DNA of 64,000 bases from Paractinoplanes durhamensis (GTDB lineage: Bacteria; Actinomycetota; Actinomycetes; Mycobacteriales; Micromonosporaceae), in the NCBI RefSeq assembly GCF_016862175.1, contig NZ_BOML01000034.1:1-64000 (forward strand), read 5' to 3'. Position 1 is the stretch's first letter. Each line of letters begins with the position of its first letter. The notes under the pieces are model-generated. The model saw only the letters and a list, made by a program, of their open reading frames with translations, had not been told where the DNA came from and searched no databases. Position numbers and translations under genes: made by a program. Shown here piece by piece: positions 25,333-33,983 of this stretch.

Positions 25333-26559
25333 CTACCAGCGGGCCATGATGCCCGCGGGATTGGTGCACACCACGTCCAGCGCCCGCGTGATCACGTCGG
25401 GGTCGTAGGTGGAGGCATGGAACGTCGCTTCCAGATGTAGCGCACCGTCCAACTCGCTCGTGGTGAGCGTGATGCCCTCGGGGCCACTGTGAGTGGGAAC
25501 GCTCAGATTGGCGCGTGACGCGGCGTCAACCGTCCACGGCAAGTCCGACAGAATGTCATGACGGCCCTGATTGCTGAGCGTGAGCTTCGGCCGCGGCGTC
25601 GTCGAGATCTTGCCGGGATACGGTTCGGGCACGGCCGGGGCGCCGGCCACCATGATCCGACCGGCACGCCGCAGCATCATGCCGAGCACCCGGCCCGACG
25701 CCAGTTCGGCCTGCAGGGTCTCGTTGACGGCCCGCGGATCGGTCAGGTCGCGCGGACTCAGGCGTACCCCGATGCTGAAGTTGCTGTCGATCCGGACGTC
25801 CCGGTCGAGGTAGCGGCGCGCGTCGATGTGGAAGACGGCGCCGCTGAGATCCGGGTCCAGGCCGAGGTCGCGCAGTGCCGCCGCGAACGCCGCGAAGGTG
25901 ATGGCCGTGGTGGTGACCCCGGGCGCGGCCCGATCCCGCCACTCCCGGATGTGCCGCAGGATCTCGCCGGACCGGTCGCTGCGCACGGTGAGCTGCGGTG
26001 ACCAGTCGCGCTCGGCCGGCGCGTCGATGACCCGCGGGCCGGCCACCTCCTGCCGTGGCCACAGGCCGAACCGCTGCCACCAGGCCCGGACCAGGCGATA
26101 CCGGATGTACCGGCGGGCCGCCGGGAAGCTCGCGGCGCGGTCCTCGGCGGCCGCGTGCACCAGCTCGTACAGGAGCTCGTTGACCGGTTCGGCATCGCCG
26201 TAGGCGTGCGAGACCTTGAACGCCACGTACCCGGCCCCGACCACGATGCGCAGCGGGTGCTGGCCGCGCGGCTCGGCCTGCAGCCGGCTGGTCGCCTCCT
26301 CGAAGTCGACCGTCCAGTCGCCCAGATCGCTGACCGCCGCGTTCACGTGCAGCGCGAACTCCTCGGCGCTCAGGTGCTCCCAGCGCGGGGTGGTCCGGTC
26401 GAGCCGGGACACGGCGCGGTGCGTGGGGTCGGCGGCGTGCAGGCCGATGAGCGCGTTGCGCATCCGTTCGGCGGTGACGCCGTAGAGCGGGCCGACCGTG
26501 CGAATGCTCTCCAGCGACAACCGTGCCTCTTCGCTGAGCGTGAGATCCGTCGCGGCCAC
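25333..26559 (-). CDS. HxxxD-type acyltransferase (condensation/PapA superfamily)
   Basis: A 408-residue protein of the CoA-dependent acyltransferase superfamily that includes NRPS condensation domains and PapA/WES enzymes. The catalytic HxxxD is in VSHAYGDAEPVN (about residue 118). A second subdomain contains FSIGVRLSPRDL and LTLSNQGRHDILSDLPW, resembling the structural region of these folds. It is free-standing, with no adenylation or carrier domain nearby. It probably esterifies or amidates a natural product or lipid; the substrate is unknown. Confidence 0.75.
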   Translation of the reverse strand: MAATDLTLSEEARLSLESIRTVGPLYGVTAERMRNALIGLHAADPTHRAVSRLDRTTPRWEHLSAEEFALHVNAAVSDLGDWTVDFEEATSRLQAEPRGQHPLRIVVGAGYVAFKVSHAYGDAEPVNELLYELVHAAAEDRAASFPAARRYIRYRLVRAWWQRFGLWPRQEVAGPRVIDAPAERDWSPQLTVRSDRSGEILRHIREWRDRAAPGVTTTAITFAAFAAALRDLGLDPDLSGAVFHIDARRYLDRDVRIDSNFSIGVRLSPRDLTDPRAVNETLQAELASGRVLGMMLRRAGRIMVAGAPAVPEPYPGKISTTPRPKLTLSNQGRHDILSDLPWTVDAASRANLSVPTHSGPEGITLTTSELDGALHLEATFHASTYDPDVITRALDVVCTNPAGIMARW

Positions 26560-26710
26560 ATACCCTCCCCCCGGCTCAGAACGCGGTCACTGGGGTACCA
26601 CGCTAGTTACCTGGCGTAGTGGGTTGTACGGGAGAGCGGATGGGATCACCGGCGCTGTCCGGAGTGGACACCGCGAAATCGTGTGACCGTCGGTGACCGT
26701 TCGGCGGACG

Positions 26711-27817
26711 TCAGAGCCATCCGGCCCGTTTGAGTCGCCAGTACAGCCCGCCGCACACCACCGCGATCACCCCGATCACCGCCGGATAGCCATAGTGCGA
26801 GTCGATCCCGGGCATGTGGGTGAAGTTCATCCCGTAGATCCCGGCGAGCACGGTCGGGACGGCGGCGATCGCCGCCCACGCGGCGATCATGCGCATGTCG
26901 TTGTTCTGGTCCATCGACACCTGCGCGAGCCGGGCCTGCAGGATCGAGTTGAGCAGGTCGTCGAAGCCGGCGACCCGGTCGACGGCGCGGGCGAGCCGCC
27001 CGCGCACGTCGACGAAGTAGGGCCGGAGGCCGACCGGCGGGCCGGCCAGGTCGAGGAGCCGGTCGAGGGGTTCCTGCAGCGGCAGCACGGCCCGCTTGAA
27101 CTCCACCATCTCCCGTTTGAGCTGGTAGAAGTGGGCGATCTCGGGGGAGCGCTGCGGCCGGAAGGTCTCCTCCTCGAGGCGTTCCAGGTCGCGTTCCACG
27201 GCGGCGGCCACGTCCAGGTAGTCGTCGACCATCCGGTTCCCGATCGCGTACGCCACCGCCCACGGCCCCAGCTTCAGCACGGCCGGCCGTTTCTCCAGCT
27301 CCTGGCGCACCGGCCAGAGCGCACCGGCCGCGCCGTGCCGCACCGTGATCACGAACCAGTCGCCGATCAGCACGGTCACGTCACCGGTGTCGACCACCTC
27401 GGAGGTGGCGGTCAGCTCCTCGTGCTCGACATACCGGGCGGTCCGCAGCACCAGCCGGGTCACGTCGCCGATGGTCTCCAGCGCCGGCCGGTGCCCGCCC
27501 TCCACGGTCTGCTCGACGAGCAGCTCGTGGAGGTCGAACGCCTTGGCGATAGACCGCATCGTGACCAGGTCGGGCTCGTGCAGCCCGAGCCACACGTAGG
27601 TGCCGCGCCGCCGCGCCTGCCGGACGGCCTGGGTGTAGTGCACCGTCCCCGGCTTGCGCGCACCCGCGGTGTAGATCGCGCAGTCCACCACCGCATCCGG
27701 GTTGTGCCGCCGAGGCCGGGGAGTTGCCCGTTCCGGCCGCGGGTTGATCCCCTCGATGAGCCGCCCGATCGCTCGCGGAAGGATCTCCGCCGTCCCCCGC
27801 CGCTGCCACCCGAACAT
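26711..27817 (-). CDS. corA: CorA-family magnesium/divalent cation transporter
   Basis: A 368-residue channel. A large cytoplasmic N-terminal domain is followed by two C-terminal membrane helices. The signature GMN lies in GIYGMNFTHMPG between them, and the C-terminus is basic (LKRAGWL). CorA proteins form homopentameric Mg2+ channels. ATG 27817 follows GGAGGGG; sequence upstream in the same frame is antisense to the permease gene and not part of it. Confidence 0.93.
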   Translation of the reverse strand: MFGWQRRGTAEILPRAIGRLIEGINPRPERATPRPRRHNPDAVVDCAIYTAGARKPGTVHYTQAVRQARRRGTYVWLGLHEPDLVTMRSIAKAFDLHELLVEQTVEGGHRPALETIGDVTRLVLRTARYVEHEELTATSEVVDTGDVTVLIGDWFVITVRHGAAGALWPVRQELEKRPAVLKLGPWAVAYAIGNRMVDDYLDVAAAVERDLERLEEETFRPQRSPEIAHFYQLKREMVEFKRAVLPLQEPLDRLLDLAGPPVGLRPYFVDVRGRLARAVDRVAGFDDLLNSILQARLAQVSMDQNNDMRMIAAWAAIAAVPTVLAGIYGMNFTHMPGIDSHYGYPAVIGVIAVVCGGLYWRLKRAGWL

Positions 27818-27861
27818 GTAGCCCCTCCGCGTTGTCCATCGCCGCGGCTCGACGGTAGCGG

Positions 27862-28605
27862 TCAGGTGGAAGTCCGCATCGCGCGCACGCCGACGAACAG
27901 CCCGAAGGCCGCGACTCCGGCCGCCGCGACCAGGCCGGTGACCGTGGTCGCCTGCCAGATGTCGCCGTCGAACAGCGCCCGCTCGGCATCCACCACGTAG
28001 CGCAGCGGGTTCCACGCGGCGAGCGTGCGCAGCCAGCCCGGCCCACCGTCCAGCGGCAGCAGCACGCCCGCGAGCAGCAGGATCGGAAAGAGCACCGTCT
28101 GCTGCACGGTCCAGAACAGCCACTCCTGATTCTTCGACGCGAGCGCCAGCGTGTAGGAGAGCGCACCGACGCCGATGCTGAAACCGGCCATCACGACCAG
28201 CCCGAGCAGCGCACCGCCGAGGTGGAAGCGGTAGCCGAACGGCAGGCAGACCAGCACGATCAGGGCCGCCTGCGCCACCATCGGCACGATCTCCTTGAGC
28301 GCGCGCCCGATCAGCAGGGCCGGCCGGCGCAGCGGGGTGACCAGCATCCGCTCGTGCGAGCCGGTCTGGATCTCGAACAGCAGGTTGGACCCGGTCATCG
28401 ACGCCGAGAACAGGCAGGACATCACGATGATGCCGGGCACGAACCATTGCAGCGCCGCGCTCCTGTCGCCGGGCAGCAGCGGCGCGAACAGCCCCAGGAA
28501 CACCAGCGGCTGCACCATCGCGATGATCATCGTGAACGGGCTGCGCAGCGTGGGCCGCAGCTCGCGGCTGAACACGGTGCGGGTATCGGTGACGAGTGAC
28601 GTCAT
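27862..28605 (-). CDS. ABC-2 transporter permease (DrrB-like)
   Basis: A 247-residue membrane subunit with about six helices (IIAMVQPLVFLGLFAPLL; WFVPGIIVMSCLFSASMTG; LIVLVCLPFGYRF and others) and the ABC-2 motif around FEIQTGSHERMLVTPLRRP. It pairs with the ATPase gene three bases upstream. The DrrB family exports drugs or glycolipids. Confidence 0.92.
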   Translation of the reverse strand: MTSLVTDTRTVFSRELRPTLRSPFTMIIAMVQPLVFLGLFAPLLPGDRSAALQWFVPGIIVMSCLFSASMTGSNLLFEIQTGSHERMLVTPLRRPALLIGRALKEIVPMVAQAALIVLVCLPFGYRFHLGGALLGLVVMAGFSIGVGALSYTLALASKNQEWLFWTVQQTVLFPILLLAGVLLPLDGGPGWLRTLAAWNPLRYVVDAERALFDGDIWQATTVTGLVAAAGVAAFGLFVGVRAMRTST

Positions 28606-28608
28606 GGC

Positions 28609-29580
28609 TCAGACCTCCACGAGTTCCGGGACCGGCGTGCCGTCGGTCTTCGAGCCGCCTTCGCGCAGGCTGCGCCCGGTGAGCGTGAGAAAAACGTCGT
28701 CCAGCGTCGGCCGGGTGACCTCGACCGACGCCACCGGCAGGCCGGCGGATCGCAGATCTTCGAGCATCCCCGGCACCTGCCGCGGCCCACTCTCCGTCCG
28801 AATCGTCAGTTCCTTGCCGTACGCGGACCCGCCGCGCCCGGACAGCACGGTGGCCGCTCCCGCCGCCGCGTGCTCGGTGTCGAACCCGAGCCGGATGGTG
28901 TCGCCGACGTGCTCGGCCTTGAGTCGCGCCGGCGAGTCGTCGGCGATGACCCGCCCGTGGTCGACGACGATGACCCGCTCGGCCATCGAGTCGGCCTCGT
29001 CCAGGTAGTGCGTGGTCAACACGATCGTGGTGTCGTGCTCGGCGCGCAGCCGCAGGATGTGCTCCTGCAGGTTGGCCCGGTTCTGCGGGTCGAGCCCGGT
29101 CGACGGCTCGTCCAGGAACAGCAGCTCGGGCGCGTGGATGAGCCCCATCGCGATGTCCAGCCGCCGCCGCTGCCCGCCGGACAGCGTCGACACGGTCCGG
29201 TCGGCCACGTCGCCGAGCCCGAGCGAGTCGATCAGCTCCGCCGCGCGCGTCCGGGCCTGCCGCAGCCCCATCCCGTAGGCCCGCCCCTGGCTGAGCAGCT
29301 CGTCCCGGCCGCGCTGGCTGTGCCCCGCGCCGTTGCCCTGCCCGATGTACCCGATCCGCTGCCGCACCTCCCGCTGCTGCCGCACCACGTCGAAGCCGGC
29401 GACGCTCGCCGTCCCCGAGGTGGGCGGAATCAGCGTCGTCAGCATCCGCAGCGTCGTCGACTTGCCCGCGCCGTTCGGCCCGAGCAGCGCGACCAGCTCG
29501 CCGCGAGCGACCGTGAGATCGATCCCGTCGACCGCGCGAACGTCCTTGAAGTGCTTGGTCAGCCGTTGTGTCTCAATCAT
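28609..29580 (-). CDS. ABC transporter ATP-binding protein (DrrA-like)
   Basis: A 323-residue ATPase. Walker A GPNGAGKSTT, signature TLSGGQRRRL, Walker B LLFLDEPSTGLD and switch TTHYLDEAD are intact. The C-terminal DrrA extension includes VTRPTLDDVFLTLTGRS. ATG 29580 is preferred; GTG 29589 adds three residues. It forms an exporter with the permease and is divergent from a WYL regulator, which may control it. Confidence 0.94.
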   Translation of the reverse strand: MIETQRLTKHFKDVRAVDGIDLTVARGELVALLGPNGAGKSTTLRMLTTLIPPTSGTASVAGFDVVRQQREVRQRIGYIGQGNGAGHSQRGRDELLSQGRAYGMGLRQARTRAAELIDSLGLGDVADRTVSTLSGGQRRRLDIAMGLIHAPELLFLDEPSTGLDPQNRANLQEHILRLRAEHDTTIVLTTHYLDEADSMAERVIVVDHGRVIADDSPARLKAEHVGDTIRLGFDTEHAAAGAATVLSGRGGSAYGKELTIRTESGPRQVPGMLEDLRSAGLPVASVEVTRPTLDDVFLTLTGRSLREGGSKTDGTPVPELVEV

Positions 29581-29600
29581 GTTCCCCACGCTAGAAACCG

Positions 29601-29623
29601 TTGCGGACAGTTCCTGGCCGCAA
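29601..29623. promoter_or_regulatory. Candidate operator between DrrAB and the WYL gene
   Basis: A 6-bp inverted repeat TTGCGG-N11-CCGCAA occupies the 62-bp gap between divergent starts 29580 and 29643. Its size and position suit a dimeric HTH repressor such as the adjacent WYL protein. No experimental consensus. Confidence 0.5.
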
Positions 29624-29642
29624 TGTGATGGACTCTGAACCC

Positions 29643-30788
29643 ATGGCGAACACGAGTGCCCGCATGCTGCGTCTGCTCTCCCTGTTGCAGACCCATCGCT
29701 ACTGGCCCGGCGCCGAGTTGGCCGACCGCCTGGAGGTCAGCCCGCGCACCCTCCGCCGGGACGTGGACCGCCTGCGCGACCTCGGCTACCCGGTGGACGC
29801 CAACCGAGGCACGGCCGGCGGCTACCAGCTGCAGGCCGGCGCCGCGGTGCCGCCGCTGCTGCTGGACGACGACGAGGCGGTGGCCATCGCCGTCGGCCTG
29901 CGCACCTCGGCCGCGGGCGCGGTAGCCGGCTTCGAGGAGATCTCGGTCCGCGCCCTGGCCAAGGTGATCCAGCTGCTCCCACCCCGCCTGCGCCGCCGGG
30001 TGGACGCCCTGCAGGCGATGACCGCCCCCGGCGTCTTCGGCGGCGGCCCGACCCTGGACGCCGAGGTGCTGACCACGCTGGCCCTGGCCTGCCGAGGCGA
30101 GGAGCGCCTGCGCTTCGCCTACACCCCCAAGGAACGCGACGCCGCCGCCCGCCACGTGGAGCCCCACCGCCTGGTGTCGCTGGGCCGCCGCTGGTACCTG
30201 ATCGCCTGGGACCTGGACCGAGCCGACTGGCGAAGCTTCCGCGTGGACCGACTGACCGAGCCGGCCCCCACCGGAGCCCGCTTCCGCCCACGCGAGATCC
30301 CCGGCGGCGACCCCGTGGCGTGGCTGCGCTCCCGCATGGCCGCCATCCCCACCCGCTACGACGTAGCGGTCCTCCTCCATTCCCCGCCCGCCGAAATCCG
30401 AGCGGTAGTAGGCCATTGGGGCACAGTCGAGCCCCTGTCCCCAACCGAAGCGGCCACCCACCCCCACGCCCCCAAGTCCGCCACGCCTCCCGACCGCGCG
30501 GCGCCTCCAGTGGGCGCGGCCTCCGCCGACCGCCCGGCGTCTCCGGACCGCACGGCGTCTCCCGATCGCGCGGCGTCTCCCGACCGCGCGGCGTCTCCGG
30601 ACCGCGCGGCGTCTCCCGAGGGCGCGGCGGAGTCTCAGGTCTGTCGGTTGCGGATGAGCGTGGATGACCTCGCGTGGCCGGTGATGGTGCTCGGGGTGAT
30701 GGGGGTGCCCTTCACCGTGGAGTCGCCGCCGGAGCTGCGAGATCGCGCTCGCGCGGCGGGCGAGGCCCTGCTGCGCGGCACTGCCTGA
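29643..30788 (+). CDS. WYL-domain transcriptional regulator (YafY/DeoR type)
   Basis: A 381-residue regulator. The N-terminal winged HTH contains LADRLEVSPRTLRRDVDRLR (about 20-50) and the WYL domain contains EPHRLVSLGRRWYLIAWDLDR. Between the WYL domain and the C-terminal WCX-like piece (VCRLRMSVDDLAWPVMVLG) sits an insertion of about 55 residues rich in SPDRAA repeats, absent from usual relatives. ATG 29643 is the natural start for ARMLRLLSLLQ. It is divergent from and probably controls the DrrAB-like exporter. Confidence 0.9.
   Translation: MANTSARMLRLLSLLQTHRYWPGAELADRLEVSPRTLRRDVDRLRDLGYPVDANRGTAGGYQLQAGAAVPPLLLDDDEAVAIAVGLRTSAAGAVAGFEEISVRALAKVIQLLPPRLRRRVDALQAMTAPGVFGGGPTLDAEVLTTLALACRGEERLRFAYTPKERDAAARHVEPHRLVSLGRRWYLIAWDLDRADWRSFRVDRLTEPAPTGARFRPREIPGGDPVAWLRSRMAAIPTRYDVAVLLHSPPAEIRAVVGHWGTVEPLSPTEAATHPHAPKSATPPDRAAPPVGAASADRPASPDRTASPDRAASPDRAASPDRAASPEGAAESQVCRLRMSVDDLAWPVMVLGVMGVPFTVESPPELRDRARAAGEALLRGTA
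30537..30626 (+). repeat. 18-bp in-frame repeat in the WYL regulator
   Basis: Five 18-bp units of the form GCGTCTCCNGANCGCNCG encode the hexapeptide ASPDRA repeatedly. The region connects the WYL domain to its C-terminal extension, so copy-number change would alter linker length without frameshift. Confidence 0.85.
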
Positions 30789-30821
30789 CCGTCGTCTCCC
30801 GAACCCGCATCAGGCTTTGGA

Positions 30822-30850
30822 CGGATCGGCGCCCCCGTGGCGCCGATCCG
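30822..30850 (+). terminator. Terminator after the WYL gene
   Basis: A perfect 12-bp stem (CGGATCGGCGCC/GGCGCCGATCCG) with a five-base loop, 34 bp past the stop. No U-tract. Confidence 0.75.
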
Positions 30851-31015
30851 CATGAAGAAACTATCGAGCGCCTACGACATTTTCCGGCTGATCCTAAGCC
30901 GCTGCTTATATAAGAATCGGCGGATTTCCGAAGGCGGCGCGGACGGTGGCTGGCGGCGGCTCTCTATCGTTCAGGTATGCGGTTCGCTTGCCCGCCTGGA
31001 GGGCTCTGACCTGCG

Positions 31016-31588
31016 ATGACGCTCGTCGATGACCTATATGATCCGAACGGCGACGTTCGGCTCACCTCCGCGTCCCGGGCCGGCGACAGCGAGGAGCCGG
31101 GTCTGATCGAGGCGCTCCTCGACGTGGCGCTGCACGACCACACCGAGATCCGCACCGGCTTCGGCCTGAACGACGACACACAGTGGATAGATGCGACCGC
31201 GGCTTACTCCCTTCGCTGCTTACTGGACCGTCAGTCCGCTATCGGCCGGCCCGCCGCCGGCCGGGGTGCTGCCAGATCGAGTGACGCCAGCCGGCCCGCT
31301 GCCGGCCATGGTGCCGCCGGCCAGGGTGCCGCCGGCCACGGTGCCGGTCAGGCGGATGCTGAGGCGGCGGGGGAGTCGATGGCGGATGGGTCGGAGTGGC
31401 GCGCGGCGGTGTGTCGCTGGTGCGGGATGCGCTGTTCGATCTCGCGCAGGATGACAAGCAGGCGGGTGAGTTGCTGCGTGTTCTCGGTCCGCGCTTTGCG
31501 TGGCTGCGCGAGGAGTTGGCCGCCGACCCCGAGCCCAGGCTGCGACTTCGTGCACTTCGGTCGTTCCCGGAGCGCACCCCCGACGTGA
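31016..31588 (+). CDS. HEAT-repeat protein, 5' part (frameshifted)
   Basis: From ATG 31016 the first 75 codons encode a helical segment (MTLVDDLYDPNGDVRLTSAS ... DATAAYSLRCLLD) that fits the start of the HEAT-repeat protein encoded downstream. A Gly/Ala-rich repeat tract follows. After ADGSEWRAAV (about 31411) the frame turns to nonsense while the next frame resumes the HEAT sequence. A GT dinucleotide added to the (GT)3 run at 31409-31414 would explain it. Only about 132 of the 190 residues are therefore meaningful. Confidence 0.6.
   Translation: MTLVDDLYDPNGDVRLTSASRAGDSEEPGLIEALLDVALHDHTEIRTGFGLNDDTQWIDATAAYSLRCLLDRQSAIGRPAAGRGAARSSDASRPAAGHGAAGQGAAGHGAGQADAEAAGESMADGSEWRAAVCRWCGMRCSISRRMTSRRVSCCVFSVRALRGCARSWPPTPSPGCDFVHFGRSRSAPPT
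31254..31350 (+). repeat. 15-bp Gly/Ala-coding repeats
   Basis: Imperfect 15-bp units built on GCCGGCCANGGTGCC encode AAGHGAAGQGAAGHGAG-like sequence just before the frameshift of the HEAT gene. Confidence 0.7.
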
Positions 31589-33189
31589 CCGCGCGTTTCC
31601 TCGGCGATCCGGCCCCGCTGGTGCGAGTAGCAGCGGTCGAGGAGGCCACCCACTCGATCGACCCCGCGATGATGCTTCCGTTGCTTGCTGACCCCGACCC
31701 GATGGTGCGCTACTGGGTTGCGAGCCGCTTCGTGCACGCCGAGGTCGACGCCGAGCCGTTCCTGGCCGCGATCCGCGCCGAGTCCGACGTTCTCGTATTG
31801 CGCGCGCTGTTGCGCGCTCTGGCCCGGCGACGCACGCAGCCGGGCGCCCTGCCGGTCGTGACCGGTTTCCTGGCGGCCGGCCCGCCACTGGCCGAAGAGG
31901 CCGCCATCCTTCTACGCAATGTGGACGATCCCGGCGTGGCCGCCGCGATCGCAACGGGAATCCTGGTGACCGAGGATCGCGCGGAGCTGTCCGGCTTCCT
32001 TCGGTACCGGCATCTGCTGCGGCACGCGCCGGAAGTCCGCGACCTGGTGGAGCACCTCCTCCTGGGATCAGCTCACCAGCAGGCCATGGTGCGGTTGGTG
32101 CTGTCCCGGCCGGACGGCGTCCCGGAACCGCCACCCACCGACCTGACCGGCGAGCAGCGCACCCGCCTGCTCCGCGAGGTGGTCAGCTGGGCAGCAGCGT
32201 CCCTGTCCCGCACCGAGCCTGCCGCCGCTGCGCTACAAACCTGGCTGGATGCCGCCGCCGAAGCCGCCGCCGCCGAAGCCGCCGCCGCCGAAGCCGCCGC
32301 CGCCGAAGCCGCCGCCGCCGAAGCCGCCGCCGATGAGGCGGACGCCGCTGCAGCCGCCGCCGATGAGGCGGACGCTGCTGCAAACGCTGCTGGCGCCGAC
32401 GCTGCAAACGCTGCTGGCGCCGACGCTGCAAACGCTGCTGGCGCCGACGCTGCAAACGCTGCTGGCGCCGAAGCCGCCGGCGGCGGCAATGGCGATGCCG
32501 GTGCGGCTGGACCGTCGGGTGACAGCCTGCAGTCGGCGGCGATCGCCTGCCTGCGTGCGGCCGTCCGCGGAGACATCGAGGGAGCCATGACCGCGGGGAT
32601 CCGGGCAGCGGCCGAGGCCGCACGCCAGGACCCCGATCTCGGCGAGATCATCGAGCCGGACCTGCGGTCGGCCGCCAGGGAAGCCGTCGCCGGCCATGCG
32701 GCCGAACTGGCTCGCCTCGCACATCACTACACGGCCGCCCAGATCCGGCACGGCCTCGAGCCGCTTCCGGCCGGGCGCATCCGCCATCTTCGGCCGGCCG
32801 GCGAGGATCCACGCGTACCCGAGCTGGTTGTTCGTCTGGCGGAAGGTCTCGCGTTCCTGGCGCCGGGCCGACCGACCGCGACGGAACCGGATGCCCGCCC
32901 GCAGCATGCGGCGACTCGCACAGCGTGCCCGTCCTGTGGTCTTCGGCATCGGGTGGCCGGGGCGTTGACCTGGCAATACCGGGACGACGACCGCTATGCG
33001 GAATCGGAGGACGGCCTCGCCGGCACCCTCACCGGCGACTGTCCGGCCTGCGCCACCCCGGCCGCCGCAGAGGTACGCGTCTCGCTCATCCGCAGCCGCG
33101 GGGACGGCAGCGCCGAGCTCACCTGGGATCGCCGCGACGGAGCGGGCCGAGCAGCAGCGCCGGGTCCAAACTGGACGGCAGATCGCTGA
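31396..33189 (+). CDS. HEAT-repeat protein with Ala-rich repeats and zinc-ribbon-like tail (frameshifted)
   Basis: The main part of the HEAT gene, 597 residues from an internal GTG. HEAT-like helical repeats fill about 10-290 (ADPEPRLRLRALRSFPERT, GDPAPLVRVAAVEEAT, ADPDPMVRYWVASR). Residues about 285-365 are an Ala-rich tract of AAAEA and AANAAGAD repeats. A second helical domain follows, then CPSCGLRH...GDCPACATP, a four-Cys zinc-ribbon pattern (about 513-560). The intact ancestral gene probably spanned 31016-33189. Function unknown; HEAT proteins are scaffolds. It is convergent with the ATP-grasp gene, overlapping it by 71 bp. Confidence 0.75.
   Translation: MARGGVSLVRDALFDLAQDDKQAGELLRVLGPRFAWLREELAADPEPRLRLRALRSFPERTPDVTARFLGDPAPLVRVAAVEEATHSIDPAMMLPLLADPDPMVRYWVASRFVHAEVDAEPFLAAIRAESDVLVLRALLRALARRRTQPGALPVVTGFLAAGPPLAEEAAILLRNVDDPGVAAAIATGILVTEDRAELSGFLRYRHLLRHAPEVRDLVEHLLLGSAHQQAMVRLVLSRPDGVPEPPPTDLTGEQRTRLLREVVSWAAASLSRTEPAAAALQTWLDAAAEAAAAEAAAAEAAAAEAAAAEAAADEADAAAAAADEADAAANAAGADAANAAGADAANAAGADAANAAGAEAAGGGNGDAGAAGPSGDSLQSAAIACLRAAVRGDIEGAMTAGIRAAAEAARQDPDLGEIIEPDLRSAAREAVAGHAAELARLAHHYTAAQIRHGLEPLPAGRIRHLRPAGEDPRVPELVVRLAEGLAFLAPGRPTATEPDARPQHAATRTACPSCGLRHRVAGALTWQYRDDDRYAESEDGLAGTLTGDCPACATPAAAEVRVSLIRSRGDGSAELTWDRRDGAGRAAAPGPNWTADR
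32256..32472 (+). repeat. 15-bp and 24-bp Ala-coding tandem repeats
   Basis: A 15-bp unit (GCCGCCGCCGAAGCC) occurs about five times (32256-32332). After a diverged patch, a 24-bp unit (GCTGCAAACGCTGCTGGCGCCGAC type) occurs four times (32377-32472) encoding AANAAGAD. All are in frame. Confidence 0.88.
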
Positions 33190-33952
33190 CCTGGCCGTCG
33201 CCGACCTCGACCACCCGCCACACCCCGTCGGCGCGCAGGGCCAGATCCGTCGTCACGAAGCCGGGGATCCGCGGAACGCCGCCCAGGTCCGGCGCCGGCG
33301 TCACGGCGGGGGTGTCGGGGTGCGGTCCGATCAGGATCGGCGTGCGGTCGAGCCACCACACGCGGGCCTCGCCGGGCTCCAGCTTCTCGAAGCGGCGGAT
33401 CACGATGCCGCCGGCCAGCGATTCGGCCTGGCGTTCGACGAAGGTCGCCACCACGGCGGCCAAGCCGGCGGTGTCCGACAGATCAGGCAGGTAACAGGCA
33501 TCGTCCCACTCGTGTTTGCGGGACTTGACGAAGTCCTTCACGATGCCGGCGCCGGAGCCGAGCGGGGCGACCAGGGCGGCCAGGTCGGCGTCGAGGTCGG
33601 TGGTCCACACGCTCGGCGGGGTCACCGCGGCGAACGTCGGGTACCAGCCGGGAAGCTCGTGCGCCTGGCGATAGGCCGCCGGCTGGGTGCGCAACCGCAC
33701 GCCACGGGCGGTCAGCGCGGCGGCCAGCTCCTCGTACTCCGGGGCCGGGATCATCCAGCCGCGGTACCACGCCGGACCCAGGTCGGCGGGCACCCGGCGT
33801 ACGGCCGCCTCGATATCGCTGCGCAGCAGCGCGTCGTGGTCGATCAGCGCGACCGGCGCGCCCAGCTCTCGGGCCGCCGCGGCCTGCGGTGCGAAATGGT
33901 CGTCGACCCGCCGCCCGCGCAGTGGGTCGGCCGGGAACAGAAATGCGGTCAC
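33119..33952 (-). CDS. ATP-grasp domain protein
   Basis: A 277-residue protein of the ATP-grasp fold. An N-terminal alpha/beta domain (MTAFLFPADPLRGRRVDDHF) precedes the nucleotide-binding part with GIVKDFVKSRKHEWDDACYL (candidate lysine and hinge) and GIVIRRFEKL. The late segment WRVVEVGDGQVSDLP supplies the metal-binding Glu region. It resembles the DUF4343 subgroup of uncharacterised ATP-grasp ligases. It lies head to head with NADAR, 31 bp between starts, sharing a promoter region. Confidence 0.78.
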   Translation of the reverse strand: MTAFLFPADPLRGRRVDDHFAPQAAAARELGAPVALIDHDALLRSDIEAAVRRVPADLGPAWYRGWMIPAPEYEELAAALTARGVRLRTQPAAYRQAHELPGWYPTFAAVTPPSVWTTDLDADLAALVAPLGSGAGIVKDFVKSRKHEWDDACYLPDLSDTAGLAAVVATFVERQAESLAGGIVIRRFEKLEPGEARVWWLDRTPILIGPHPDTPAVTPAPDLGGVPRIPGFVTTDLALRADGVWRVVEVGDGQVSDLPSSLDPALLLGPLRRGDPR

Positions 33953-33983
33953 CCGATCACCCTAGGGCGCGCAGAATGGCCGG

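Noticed and set aside
26693..28000. 435-codon plus-strand frame
   Set aside because: Antisense to corA and the permease, both clearly identified.
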